From contig NC_088918.1 in the NCBI RefSeq assembly GCF_963576675.1, forward strand, positions 43,309,501 to 43,373,500: a stretch of 64,000 bases of DNA, in the 5' to 3' direction. The DNA comes from Euphorbia lathyris (Eukaryota > Streptophyta > Magnoliopsida > Malpighiales > Euphorbiaceae). This document shows, piece after piece, positions 1 through 10,313 of the stretch (position 1 is its first letter; the number at the start of each line of letters is the position of its first letter). The notes beneath the pieces were generated by a model that did not search any database, was not told the DNA's origin, and worked only from the letters and a program-made list of their open reading frames with translations. A program made the position numbers and the translations under genes.

Positions 1-250
1 GGCGTGGCCCCTTCACGCCCCGCGTCCTACCCCTTCTTCCACTCATTTTTGGCCAGGAGGTGTGATACGCGTGGCGTGCCCCTCTGCACGCCCCGCGTGC
101 CGTGGCAGTTTTTGCACTAAATTCGGCCAGGAGGTGCGATACGCGTGGCGTGCTCCCCTGCACGCCCCGCGTGCCGTGGCAGTTTTGCACTAAATTCGGT
201 CAGGCGGTGGGATACGCGTGGTGTGGCCCCTTCACGCCCCGCGTACCCCT
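1..250 (+). repeat. 74-bp tandem repeats carrying inverted ACGCG-GGCGT pairs
   Basis: About three units with a 74-bp period are seen (the marker ggccaggaggt or a variant recurs near 51, 125 and 199). Each unit holds tacgcgtggcgtg, about 8 bases, then cacgccccgcgt, so every unit can fold on itself. The same motif recurs at 1922-2240 and, as direct pairs, in the LTR at 3775-4246. A TATTTATA box at 290-297 lies between the array and the ORF at 398, so the block may act as an internal promoter region. That role is inference. Confidence 0.75.
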
Positions 251-289
251 CTGGGAATCCGCATTTCACTTGGATTCCCACTCCTCCCC

Positions 290-297
290 TATTTATA
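290..297 (+). promoter_or_regulatory. TATA-like box upstream of the Athila ORF1-type frame
   Basis: TATTTATA lies about 100 bases before the ATG at 398 and directly after the GC-rich repeat block. Position and sequence suit a core promoter for a separate transcript of the downstream ORF. There is no direct evidence of transcription. Confidence 0.3.
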
Positions 298-397
298 CTC
301 CTCCCTCTTCCCTAACTTCCTCTCTTCCACTCACTCCACCTTCCCAAATTCACTAAGATATCTCCCTCCCTCCTCACCTTACTCACTCTCCCTCATC

Positions 398-1589
398 ATG
401 ACCCGCAGCAAGAGAGCCGCTAGTGACCGTCCCCCGCGGTCCACTCGTGCCCGCTCTTCTCGTTCCCAACATCAACAATCACCACCACCCTCCGAACGAG
501 AAGAAACACCACCACTCACCCACCAATACAACGCCCCCTTTCACCTCCTCACTGAAGCGGAGGTGGTCCAGTACCTCACCATCTCCACTTCCACCGTCAT
601 GGCCATCCCATATATCGATCGCAGTATTCTTGACCACTACGATCTCGGTAGTGCTTTCGAAGATCGTCTCCGCGCCTTTGGTTGGCATGACCATTTTCGT
701 GCGCGCCATCACGTGTACCCGTCGTTGGTTTAGGAATTCTACACTACCATTGTTTCTAATGGTGTCCCCGGTGCCGCCCTCTTCACCTTCCGCCTTCACA
801 ACCATCCCTACTCCATTGACACGGCCTGGATCCGCACGTATTTCACCAAGCAAACGGAACCCGACACCACCCATTGGCCCTCCGATGACGCTGCCCGCGA
901 ATTCTGGGCCACCATCACCGGCTTGGATACCTATGATGTCTCCAACCTCCACCCGGGTAGCATCCGCGACCCCATCCTTTACCTCTTCCACCGCTTCATC
1001 AACTATTATTTTACGGGGAAGTCCGAGTCCAACAAGGTCAACAAGCTTGAGCTTCTGGCTCTGTATTGTTCCGTGAACAGCCTCACATTCGACCTCTCCT
1101 TCCTTGTTGCTACTATGCTCCACCAAATGCCAACACGGAGGCATGCCAAACTTGGGCTCGGGCATCTAGTCACTGTTTTTGCCACCTCCGCCCTTGGCTC
1201 CGCCGCCCTTGACCGCCTTCACCATTTAGAACCCTGCCTCTTGGAGAAAAACGCCTTCAAATCCCTCAAACGCCGTGCCTCCGGCCCGGTGAGAGTTCGG
1301 GGGCCGACGAGCAACAAGCGGAGGATGGGTGGGACTCCGACCTCGGACTCAACTTTATCCCACCCCCAACCATGACTTCAACTCCATCTATGCCCGGTTG
1401 GATATTTTGGAGGGAAACCAACGACGTGATCGGGCCCACTTTGACTCCCGGTTCGACGCCTTGGATGCTCGCCTCGACACTTCCGAGGCCCAAAGGCAAG
1501 CAGATCGGGCTAGCTTCGACGCATTTACCCACACCTTCTTCACCCACTTCAACATCCATGGGCATCCTCCTCCGCCTCCACCCTAGTTT
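398..1589 (+). pseudogene. Broken Athila ORF1-type (env-position) protein gene
   Basis: The ATG at 398 opens a frame starting MTRSKRAASD, followed by a basic, Ser/Pro-rich N-terminus and then a globular region resembling the plant Athila ORF-1 family (cf. PF03078). An in-frame TAG at 731-733 interrupts it after 111 codons, and the same frame then continues to about 1290. Two further frame changes, near 1290 and 1370, are needed to follow the acidic linker and the tail. The tail (about 1380-1586) is a heptad-like, probably coiled-coil segment (DALDARLDTSEAQRQAD), and a proline run ends the protein. The role of this gene in Athila elements is not firmly known; it occupies the position of a retroviral envelope gene. 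With one stop and two shifts it is not functional as it stands. Confidence 0.7.
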
Positions 1590-1920
1590 TTCTTTATTTT
1601 TCATTTTTATGTTTTTATGCTTTTATCATTTCTATGTTTTTTCCCTCCCGTTTGTATGTTTTTCCTTTCTTGTTTCTTTTATTTTTCATCTTGTACTGTC
1701 TTTTGTTCGTTTAATCTATGTTTCTACTTGTGTTTTCTTCTTTTCTTTTCCGGCTTTCTGTTTTCATTTTTACCATACGCGTTCTTTTTATGGTTTTGTG
1801 TTTTCCCGTTTCTGTACTTTTCATTTTTATGTTCTCTTGTAGTTCGTTTTTACTATATATCTTTGTGTTTTCCACTCCTCCTTTTGAAGACATTTTGCTT
1901 TCCTTTTTGTTCCTAAAATA
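1587..1920 (+). other. Pyrimidine-rich 3' untranslated tract
   Basis: About 330 bases made mostly of T and C (runs such as tttttctttatttttc) follow directly on the ORF1-type frame. The apparent Phe/Leu/Ser/Cys-rich ORFs here are a consequence of composition. It is probably the start of the element's 3' untranslated region. Confidence 0.5.
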
Positions 1921-1921
1921 A

Positions 1922-2240
1922 AGTTCACGCGGAGCACCTCTTTCGGCAAGCCCCGCATGCCTAACCTTCTGCCTTACACAATGGCTTGAAACACAGAACA
2001 CGCGGAGCGCCCCTCTGAGTGCGCCCCGCGTATCCGTGTCTCTGGCCTCAATATACTTAATATGCATCTCTTACGCGGGGCGCCCCCCTGGGTACGCCAC
2101 GCGTAGGACCTGACCTCCAGGGTCCTTTTCCCCTTTACATTCTCTCTTTCTTTTTGTTTTTGTTTTCCTTTCTTTTGCGACGTCCTTGGAATAAACGTCT
2201 TTTTAATCACGCGGAGGGTTGTGCAACCCCGCACTCACCG
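1922..2240 (+). repeat. Inverted pairs of the CGCGG(G/A)GCG motif in the 3' UTR
   Basis: Motif pairs occur as cacgcggagcac/gccccgcat, cacgcggagcgcc/gcgccccgcgt, tacgcggggcgcc/acgccacgcgt and cacgcggag/accccgcac. The right half of each pair is roughly the reverse complement of the left half, giving imperfect hairpins. The same core motif occurs before the ORF and in the LTR of this element. Confidence 0.65.
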
Positions 2241-3540
2241 TTTGTTTTGCACTAACAAAAACAAAAATAAAAATCAAATAAACAACAAAATAATTAAACT
2301 AGTTTATTGATTCTTAAAATTTTTCCGACACACTACCTCCCTCGGAAATTAATTAAAAGTTTTGTTATTTGTTCTTAAATGTAAAGACGTTGAAACAAAG
2401 GATTGGTCTACTTAAGATATTTAAGTCTTGACTCCGAAACTAGAGAATTTATGCATAGTCAAAACTTGTATTTAACGGAAAGCAATGTGTTCCCTAACCC
2501 ACACGTCATCTTTATAATAAAAATTAACAAGGCAATAAAAACAGGATTTTTTAAAGTCTCACGGGAACTTGAAAGTGCACAATTTGACCTGAAATTTTGT
2601 GAGGTACTTTTGAGCCAAAAAGAGTTCGCTCGAGAACTCTACTTTTTTTTCACAAAACATTTTCGAGAGCTTTGACTTCACTCAACTCATAAAGTTTGCA
2701 CCTAATGCCGGGTTAAGTACACTTGTTTTGGTAAAAAGAGCAATAGCCGATGAAACGGGCCCATTTAGACTAATTCTTTCTTAATTACTTTTTTGTCATT
2801 TTTTATGACCTCTAGGAAACCCCCTCGAGCCTATTAACCAACTTCTTTGCTAACACCTTTGCAAACATTTAACCCTTTTTCCTCTTGATCGAATACCGAC
2901 AAAATCAATGGCATCGGGAATAACCAAAAGCTCTAGCAAATAAACACCATAAAATCTTGAAATCGTTTTTGTGCCGCTCTCAACAAAAAAAAAACAAAGA
3001 GCAAAAAGGCATTCTCAAGCTCCGTTCGAGCAATTTCAAGATATACCTTTCACGCTTGCCAGAGCAAAATGAATGAAAAAAAAACGATGCAACCAACAAA
3101 GAGGTATTCGAACTCGAGTTTCTAAAAATTAACCACTAAAAAGCCACCCACATTACAACCCCCTCCAGGTCCATTTTTAATATTGCCTAAACCATGATAT
3201 AGGTGGAAAAATCCGGATGAACATGCAAACTCGGAATGACCTTGAGTAAGTTCAAAGAAGAGCGTTAAGAGTGAAATCCCTTGGTGAGGTACAATCGGGG
3301 TCTCAAGAGATAATCAATCCCCGTTAATATTGCCTATTAATTTTGATCATGGAGGTTTCGAATAAGTTTGGTCGCTCATTTGCCTACGTGGGTACATTTC
3401 GAAAACTTTTCGTAAAACCTTAGTTTTGAAGTCACGCACTTTGTAAAACCAACCGAGGGTTTGTTTCTTACTTGTCTCAATCCTTTGTCTTTCAACTTCT
3501 TTTACTTGAGGACAAGTAAAACTTTAAAGTCTGAGGAGGT
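2241..3540 (+). other. Non-coding 3' region of element A up to the polypurine tract
   Basis: There is no sustained reading frame and several A-rich runs. It ends with cttgaggacaagtaaa and then ctgaggaggt, read here as the polypurine tract immediately before the TG start of the 3' LTR. No gene is seen. Confidence 0.5.
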
Positions 3541-3774
3541 TGATAGGGGCGTTTCGTCCCTATCTTTTAGCGTGGTTTACGGTTTAATTTAAGACTAAAT
3601 AAACAAGTTTAATTACAAAAATAAGGAGTTTTTAATAAAATAACGAAATAAAAATAAAATCCGTACTTTCGGTTTATTGTCTTTATTTTTGATTAAATTT
3701 AGAAACTAAAACGTCAAGCTAACTCGGCTCTCGAGAATTGTATTTCAGGTACGAGTAAGGAGCAAAATCCCACC

Positions 3775-4246
3775 GACATACACGGGGCGTATAAACCTCC
3801 ACGCGGGGCGTGATATCTAGTCAGAACTGATTGCTTAGTCCACAGGCACCACGTGGGACTTACCCACTGATACGCGAGGCATATGAACCACCGCGCGGGG
3901 CGTATGAGCAATAATGATCTCAATCATGAAGGTCAGACTGCATGGTCTTCCAAATCAACAGGTTCTATGCGGGGCGTCCCACCTTGTATGCGGGGCGTAT
4001 ATGGAAATTCTTCAATCTAAAGATCCAGGGACTCATATACGCGGGGCGTTCTCCAGGCTACGCGTGGCATAACAGACATAATTCAAGCTATTAAATCTCA
4101 GGAGCTCAACCACGCGGGGCGTGCCCCAGTCTACGCGGGGCGTGGTTGAAACAACAAGATCTGAATTTGGTCCACATGTAGGAGATTATTAACGGAATGG
4201 GTCAATACGCGGGGCGTTCTCAACCCTACGCGTGGCGTATCATGGT
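3775..4246 (+). repeat. U3 array of paired ACGCGGGGCGT motifs
   Basis: Six pairs of an 11-bp motif (ACGCGGGGCGT and variants such as acgcgtggcgt, tatgcggggcgt) are spaced about 12-15 bp within a pair and 70-95 bp between pairs. The array stops about 80 bp before the TATA box of the LTR. Placement in U3 suggests an enhancer or protein-binding array, which is inference. Confidence 0.75.
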
Positions 4247-4317
4247 GCAACGACAGAAATAATGTATCTCCATGCTTGTATCTTGTAGATTTACAATTTT
4301 ACCCCTAGCTTGATGTG

Positions 4318-4325
4318 TATAAATA
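4318..4325 (+). promoter_or_regulatory. TATA box of element A LTR
   Basis: TATAAATA lies in gtgtataaataagag, downstream of the GC-motif array and about 780 bases into the LTR, which is the expected place for the U3/R boundary. Confidence 0.6.
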
Positions 4326-5261
4326 AGAGTGATTAGCACTCATTTAGGCATTCAGATTTAACATAGCAAAACTCCATCACCTTGAGAGCTTGTTCGTGTA
4401 TTTCGTTACTCCGTGAAAGTTCCGTTCCATCCTCGTTCACCAAGCTCGAGAGTTCCACCTCCAAGACCCAAGAGACGGCCTTGAGTCCGGTTAGCTAGTT
4501 CCGAGGGCTGATTCTTCCCTTTTCACTTGCTAATTAGCTTGTACTCTTCTTATGTACTAGGCTTGGTTATATTCCGTATTTACGCTTTCCATATTTATAA
4601 TTTATGATTTACAATCTCTTTTTCTCTATACGTGTTGATGCTTATTTGTTTTGATATTTGTAATTGATTATTGTGTAGGGGAACGCGATTTTCGACGCCA
4701 TTCGGGCTATCTTTAGGGATTTACATAGGTGTTGCCTTACCGGAAGTGACGCACTGGAAACCGTAGGAATTGACAAGCCACGGAACTTACGGGCCCTAGT
4801 TTGTAATCCCCAGCATTAGACACGCCTTGATTAGGAACCCCGTAGTCTAAGTGCTTCACGGGTCGGTCGAACTACACGTAGTCGTCATTGTAAGAGTAAA
4901 TCATCAACCGTATATATATTTGGAGTCATTGTTTATCATACTTATAACTTATCGTCATCCATATCACTTCATAGAGTTTTCATTATATAAATCTGTCTCA
5001 CCCGTAGTTAGGAGTAGCTTGTAGTTGTTTCCAAAATCAACCCAAAGTATTAACCGCTTAGATAACATATAAAACCGAGTCGTTTAATACTAGTGGTTAT
5101 AAATCCCGTGGATTCGATACCCGGTCTTAACCGGATTATTACTTGATACGACGGGGTACACTTGCCCCTAAGTAGTAGCGTCTAGTAGAGATAGAGCATT
5201 TAGAAAGATCACATCCATAGTCGTAACGTCCTTATCATAATATATATTTAGAGCTCTACCG

Positions 5262-5730
5262 GACACTCATCATTGCCTAATGGCACCAATAACCTATCAC
5301 ACGCTTATAGTTAGCTTTAAAAACATATCACACACATGTAGCTGACTTTAAAAATCCATCACACACCTATAGTTGGTTCATTCGGACCTCCTGCGCATAA
5401 AATCATTAATATGTCATCTTTGACAGATGAAGCGGCATACAGAACGAACTCACACGCTTTTCTTTTTTTTCTATAACACGTATGCCACCTCATCCATCAA
5501 AGATGATACATCAATGATTTTGTGTGTACGGGATCTGAATAAGCCAACTATATGTGTGTGATATGATTTTTTTAAGTCAATTATAGGTGTGTGATATGTT
5601 TTTAAAGTCAACTATAGGTGTGCAATAGATTTTTAAAACCAACTATAAGTGTGTGTTAGGTTATTTTAAAAGTTCGGGGTGTCAATAGGCAAAATATGCC
5701 AAGTTTAAGGGTGTAAATATGCATTAAGCC
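5262..5730. mobile_element. Foldback (long-inverted-repeat) element, about 470 bp
   Basis: The left arm carries repeated blocks of the type (c)acacctatagttggctttaaaaatc. The right arm carries their reverse complements (gattttttaagtcaattataggtgtgtgat). Near the centre, tcatctttgacagatgaagcggcatac pairs with gtatgccacctcatccatcaaagatgat. The fold therefore extends over most of the element, with a short T-rich centre near 5460. No transposase is present. It resembles non-autonomous foldback or MITE-type elements. I could not fix a target duplication, so the ends are approximate. Confidence 0.6.
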
Positions 5731-6309
5731 TGTAGATTAATTAATTTAGAGCATATCTCTTCATTCCAAATTGGTTATAAACATAGATGTGGGATTTGTG
5801 TAAAGACAAAATTAACAAGGTCTTCATTCCACAAAGTGGAAAGAAATACAAAACCATGTTTATGACTTAAAGTTCGTACTAAGTGAGTAATAAATATTTT
5901 ATCACCTTCATTGACGATAGCATAAAGTATTTTTATGTATATTTTCTTAAAAGAAAAAATGAGGCTTTGGAGAACTTTGTTCTCTATTAGCGGTAAATAG
6001 AAAAACAACTTAATAGAAAGATTAAGGTGATAAGAAGTGATCATATGGTAAAACCACCTTATTCTCCTTAATCCAATAGAGTAGCATAGCGCAAGAACTG
6101 TGCCTTAAAGAAAATGATGAACCCAATACTAAACAGTTTTGGGTTGTGTTAGTGATATTTTCGGAATATGCTAATTTTAACCTTGATGCTGTTGAAACAC
6201 AATTTCCACATAGATTTTAATTATGACAAAAATATTAAATTAGGTTTATATCTCCATAATTAATAACACATTAAAGATAAAAAAAATGATTTATTTATAC
6301 TAATGTGTT
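5731..6309. other. AT-rich intergenic stretch, nothing recognised
   Basis: No gene or repeat boundary could be supported. A minus-strand ORF of 89 codons at 5775-6044 shows no domain I recognise and was not accepted as a gene. Confidence 0.4.
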
Positions 6310-7562
6310 TGTTGAAGTGTTTGATTAATAATAAGCAAAAGTTCAAAGATATTAAATTGGGCCTTAAGGCTTAATCCAAGCCCATTGTCAAGAAGGCTTG
6401 TGAATCAAAGCATTAAGCCCAGATCATAGAAGGATCCAGAAGTCTTCCAGCTATCTCAAAGGCAAAAGCATTTTGGAAGACAAGAATCAAGTCACGTTGG
6501 ACAAGTTCAACAGACGATGTACAGAGACAGAGTTAACCTGCATACAACTGTCATTGCCCATACCAGATAAGGAAAGTTACAGAACCTCAGACGGCTTGTC
6601 TTCTGGTCAACCTGAAAACTTTGCCTGATTTGGTTAGACCAAGAAGACTGACTTCGACCAACTCTGTATAACAGCGCAACAGACAAACCAACGGATAAAA
6701 GAAAGAAGATGATTGGTTGTTGGCTGTTGGCACTGGCCTTTGGAAAGTGAAAGCGACAGCTGAACGTTTTCCCTCTCAATGGTTATTTTGAATTTCGAAA
6801 TGATCTCTGCCTCAAGTGTCAACTATAAAAGGCCTCTTATTTGCAACCTTGGCATACACGAGAGGGAACGACGTTCAACGCAAAAAGCTCTGAGTGATTA
6901 TCTCTTAAAGATTCAAAAGCAAAGCAAAAAGCAAGAACTGCTTTACACACAAGTTCATATTTCTTGTGTAATCTTTTCTTTCAGTTCATTCAAAGTGTTT
7001 TTAGATTAGAACAAAAATTATCAATTCTCTAGAATAGTTCGGAAGCTTTGTTTGTTCGGTATTTAGCAAACAGAGGTAGATAGTTAGTCGGAGTGTAGAA
7101 TTATAGAGGAAGGTACTCTGTAATTGGCTCAACAACTATTGTAAGGGTTTGTGCTCTATTAGAAAGAGCTCAGTAGTGGATTAAAGCTCGAAAGACGAAT
7201 TCCGGGGACTGGATGTAGGTAGGAGACCGAACCAGGATAAATCTGTTGAGTATCATTTTCTAACTCTTACTCCGTATATTAGCTTGCTTATTATTTTGGA
7301 ACTGTTGAACAAACCAGAGTATCATCTCTAACATGCAAAGTTCGAAAGCCCTTTAAGTGTTGCTCTTCGAACCAAGGACAAAAGCAATCTTAGTTACTAG
7401 TTAACTAACATTGCCTCTAAACCTCAATCTTTGCACTCTGATTTGTGCTGTGTACTGTGAGAAACGTTTTTTGAGATGCAAAAGTTTTAAATCCTTAATA
7501 GTTCCATTAACCTTCCCCCCCCCCCCTCTGGAACTAATTCTCACATAACTAAGGGACCAACA
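6310..7562 (+). mobile_element. Solo LTR, Sire-like Ty1/copia type
   Basis: A 1,253-bp block begins TGTTGAAG and ends CCAACA, so its ends are inverted repeats (TGTTG/CAACA). It has a TATA box (TATAAAA, 6824-6830) in the first half. A region near 7195-7250 (gaattccggggactggatg, then aaccaggataaatctg) resembles LTRs of the Sire/Maximus lineage as I know them. Neither a primer-binding site to the right nor any gag-pol follows, so it is read as a solo LTR. A convincing 5-bp target duplication was not found, so the exact ends are uncertain. Confidence 0.6.
6824..6830 (+). promoter_or_regulatory. TATA box in the solo copia LTR
   Basis: TATAAAA in the context caactataaaaggcc, about 515 bases into the LTR, is consistent with a U3/R boundary. 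Confidence 0.5.
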
Positions 7563-7785
7563 GATGCATGTGGATTTTGTACGGGCATCCAGGGAAATTA
7601 ATTCCCAATTGGTTTTTAATATTTTTTGGGTTGTGATTATGCACTTAAAATTTGACTTCTAAAAATAAGACGATTGAATGAAGGATTCAAGCATTGAATA
7701 AAATCCCTATTGAGTTCCTAGCTTCACTATAAAAAGCTTAACTAGCTCAACAAATGGTACTATAAAAAATAAAGGGATAATTTCA

Positions 7786-8335
7786 AATTAAACCTTGTGG
7801 TTTCATAATTTTTCAGCTCTGTTTCTATGGTTTTTCCCTTTACAAACCAAACCACGTGGTTTACGTCGTTAACAAAATCAAGACAATTACCTTAACTCTG
7901 TTAAAAGGCAGAGGTAATTTCGATTTTTTTTTTACTTTTTTTACTCTTCTTCTTTTTCTTTTAATTCTAGAATCCCAAAATGTTTGAAATTCTAGAATGT
8001 CTAGAATTCCAGACGTTCTGTAAAATGTCTAGAATTCTAGACATTCTCAACGTCTAGAAATTCCAGATGTTGAAGAATGTTTGGAATTTCCAAACGTTGA
8101 AGAACGTCTGGAATTCTAAAATTAAAAAAAAAAAGAGAAAAAAGAAGAAAATGAAAAGGTTGACTTTTTTAGGTCAATTTTTTTTCTAAAAAATACCCAT
8201 CTGTCACGTCAGCCTTTTAACAAACTTAAGGTTTTTTCCTTGATTCTGCTAACGACGCAAACCATATGGTTTGGTTTGTAATAAAAAAAAACTACAGGTA
8301 CCGATCTATAAAACTTTTAACCACACGGTTGTAGA
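7786..8335. mobile_element. Foldback/MITE-like element with internal palindromic repeats
   Basis: The arms are inverted repeats. The left reads aaaccttgtggtt...caaaccaaaccacgtggttt..gtcgttaac...gttaaaaggc. The right end, reverse complemented, reads caaccgtgtggtt...caaaccaaaccatatggttt..gtcgttagc...gttaaaaggc. The arms are roughly 130 bp with indels. The centre (7965-8120) holds 30- to 35-bp repeats of an imperfect palindrome based on gtctagaattctagac. No coding capacity. Ends are approximate. Confidence 0.6.
7965..8120. repeat. Tandem imperfect palindromes (TCTAGAATTCTAGA type)
   Basis: Four to five repeats of a 30- to 35-bp unit of the type aacgtctagaattccagacgtt are seen, diverged from one another (ctggaattc, ttggaattt variants). 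Each is nearly self-complementary. They lie at the centre of the foldback element. Confidence 0.6.
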
Positions 8336-8738
8336 CACTAGAGTCGGAGGACGAAAACCTGTGATAAACGATCAAAAGCGATTGATTCACATGACAACTA
8401 ACAATTCTGAAAAATCCTAAACAGTTCACTTAAACAGAACCACCGGGCTCGTACCAATCGATATGGGTCAGTGAAAATCGCTGAATCTAGCATAAGACCT
8501 GTATAAATGCGTGGTGAAAAATCCCTTAGATTTTATGAACATGGTTTTTAATAAAATAAAGTAATATACTTAGATATAATAAAAAAACAAACAAATATAA
8601 ATACGTACACAACTATACATATAACACACACTAAAGATAAAAACAACTTTATATACGTATATAAAAACTAAATATTATAACTTTTATGTTCAATAAAACT
8701 AAAATACTATTAACTATAACTATAACTATATATATATA
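8336..8738. other. AT-rich intergenic stretch
   Basis: No gene is seen. It ends in a ta dinucleotide run (about 8725-8738) that served as the target of the LTR element at 8739. Confidence 0.4.
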
Positions 8739-9250
8739 TGATAACATTGGGATATTATCCAAAGGATCAAAAGAGATATTTACCCCCAAAACGGTTGTGT
8801 ATTGATCGCTTGATGTCGGAACGCTAAGGCGAATCAAACGAAGAGATCCGATGGGCGGATCAAACGAAACTACGCCATATGAGATCCGTAGGCAAACCTA
8901 TGCAAAGATCCGCCATAATCCCTTGATCCGCCAGTTGAAACAGCTGAGCCGATTCCTTCATAAAAGCCATTAACGAACTATTAATGAGCTAACAGACATG
9001 CTTAAAGGAAACTAGTAACCGCCATTAATGGAGCATTAATGGAGACTTTCTAGTTACTAAAGGTTACAACTTCATGACTATATATAGCTTGTATCTCGAG
9101 CTATCAAGGTACACTTACACTTACCCTTTGTCAATTCAGTTTGCTTTCTTGTTCCTCTATACTGACTTTGGCATCGGAGCTTCCCCCCGTCGAACCCAAC
9201 GACGCCCCCACAGGGACGGAAGCTAATCAGAAATTCTCCACAAGTCATCA
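8739..9250 (+). repeat. 5' LTR of the small LTR element
   Basis: 512 bp, TGATAACATT to AGTCATCA, with a TATA box at 9079-9086. It matches the right LTR with only a few substitutions visible (for example ttgtgtattg versus ccgtgtattg near the start). Confidence 0.85.
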
Positions 9251-9285
9251 ATTGGTGCGGTGAAGGTGGATCGAACACCTGGCCT

Positions 9286-10011
9286 TCAGATCTTCAGTTT
9301 GATCGGCTTGTCGCTAAACGACGAATATGTTCCAAACTTTGCAAAAGTGAGGAAAGACTCAGACTTTCGCTTTGACGGTTTATGAAGAGATCGAAAGACA
9401 CGAGGGGTACACACTACCCCTAAGTTTGAAGCTAAGTAACAATCTAAAGCCAGGTCTAACCAGCCATTTGGATGTAATTGGCTGGCAGTGATATCAAAGT
9501 AAAAAAGGATGTCCGCCATCATCTTCGGAAGAGGAAGTCGGAACCCTCTTTCTACATGACTACTATATACAGACAGATATCCGTTTGGTGGACAGGCAGG
9601 TCGTTGATGGGCAGCCGCCAACTGGGCCTCGTAGTTATTTATCCATGGAAAGCGATTCGCCAGATCCGCTAGATCCGCGACGCTCATGCGAGACGGAGTA
9701 GACTCCGCACGAGGCGCCTTTTTCCTAGATGGGGCAGAAGAAGAGGCTTCCATCCCGGAAAATCGCCTAAAATCTATTGCCGGAGCAGTACCAGTAACGA
9801 GGACAGAAAGGTTTTGAATTCTACCTGAACGAGTTCGACCACTATTACGCGCCGAGTTACGCAACTCAGCTAAATCAGAGCTAATTGTATCTTCGGAGGA
9901 ATAAGAATTTTCCGACGAAGAAGTAGTCCAGCTAATTGCGATTTCAGAGGAAGAGGTCAAATTAAAAAGTTCGAAGGTCGATTCAGAGGATGAAGAAGAG
10001 CTCCTAAACAT
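9286..10011 (-). CDS. Antisense extra ORF with gypsy-type 'Transposase_28'-like domain
   Basis: A 241-codon ORF on the strand opposite to the LTRs. The N-terminal 100 residues are Ser/Glu-rich and look disordered. From about residue 108 (SVADLADLANRF) to the C-terminus it resembles the 'putative gypsy type transposon' family (PF04195). Key features are CPPNGYLSVYSSHVERGFRLP, split here as a Pro-Asn-Gly-Tyr turn followed by FRLPLPKMMADIL and then QLHPNGW, which matches that family's LPxFxxxVLxY...QLHPNxW pattern. Such domains are known as extra, often antisense, ORFs of Tat-lineage gypsy elements; their function is unknown. The first ATG (10011) directly follows a stop codon, so an upstream start in this frame is excluded. 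Whether it is expressed cannot be told from sequence. Confidence 0.6.
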   Translation of the reverse strand: MFRSSSSSSESTFELFNLTSSSEIAISWTTSSSENSYSSEDTISSDLAELRNSARNSGRTRSGRIQNLSVLVTGTAPAIDFRRFSGMEASSSAPSRKKAPRAESTPSRMSVADLADLANRFPWINNYEAQLAAAHQRPACPPNGYLSVYSSHVERGFRLPLPKMMADILFYFDITASQLHPNGWLDLALDCYLASNLGVVCTPRVFRSLHKPSKRKSESFLTFAKFGTYSSFSDKPIKLKI

Positions 10012-10313
10012 TCAGAAAAAATAGAATGAAAAAGATCCACTTACATGAAAGTTAAAGCTTGGAGGATTCTGAAACTCCGGGAAAACTCTGGGCAAAGAAG
10101 CGTAAAGAAAAATGGAAGAGAAGCACAAATGAGGAAGAAAGAGAAAGAGAGGAAGGAAGAAGACGTTTTCTCTTTCCTCGAGCGGCGCGTCCATGACATG
10201 TGTCACCCATTGATTGGCATCAAACAGAGTGACCATTAATGCCAGTCATCATGACGGCGCGCGAAGAAGCTCAAAAGCCCTAAAGGACTTTAAAAGAACT
10301 TTAGGGGGACTTC

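Larger units (their letters stand above)
1..5237 (+). mobile_element. Athila-like Ty3/gypsy element, 3' part (element A)
   Basis: The window opens inside this element, so its 5' LTR, gag and pol are not seen. What remains, in order, is a GC-rich repeat block, a broken ORF1-type reading frame (398-1589), a long 3' untranslated stretch, a purine-rich tract (ctgaggaggt) that abuts a TGATAG start at 3541, and a 3' LTR with a TATA box. The tract cttgaggacaagtaaa shortly before the LTR is a hallmark I associate with Athila/Tat-type elements. The right end at 5237 is the best TATCA match to the TGATA start. With no 5' copy to compare, this boundary is an inference. Confidence 0.65.
3541..5237 (+). 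repeat. 3' LTR of element A (right end provisional)
   Basis: Starts TGATAGGGGCG directly after a purine tract. It contains an array of paired GC motifs (3775-4246), a TATA box (4318-4325), and near the end the block attacttgatacgac, which resembles U5 ends of Athila/Tat elements. TATCA at 5233-5237 pairs with TGATA at the start, giving 1,697 bp. CA at 5198 is an alternative end. No second LTR copy is in the window to settle it. Confidence 0.55.

Noticed and set aside
479..1165. 228-codon minus-strand ORF opposite the Athila ORF1-type gene
   Set aside because: Shadow of the GC-rich plus-strand coding sequence, no domain; the plus-strand protein similarity explains the region.
5293..5299. CCTATCA as right end of the element A LTR (pairs with TGATAGG at 3541)
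   Set aside because: The string is part of the left arm of the foldback element, whose right arm has the matching taggtta, so the match is probably accidental; TATCA at 5237 was preferred.
5775..6044. 89-codon minus-strand ORF
   Set aside because: AT-rich, no recognisable domain, no conserved neighbour; cannot be told from chance.
6305..7572. atgtg at 6303-6307 and 7568-7572 as target duplication of the solo Sire-like LTR
   Set aside because: It would place the element ends at TT...GC instead of TG...CA; not accepted.
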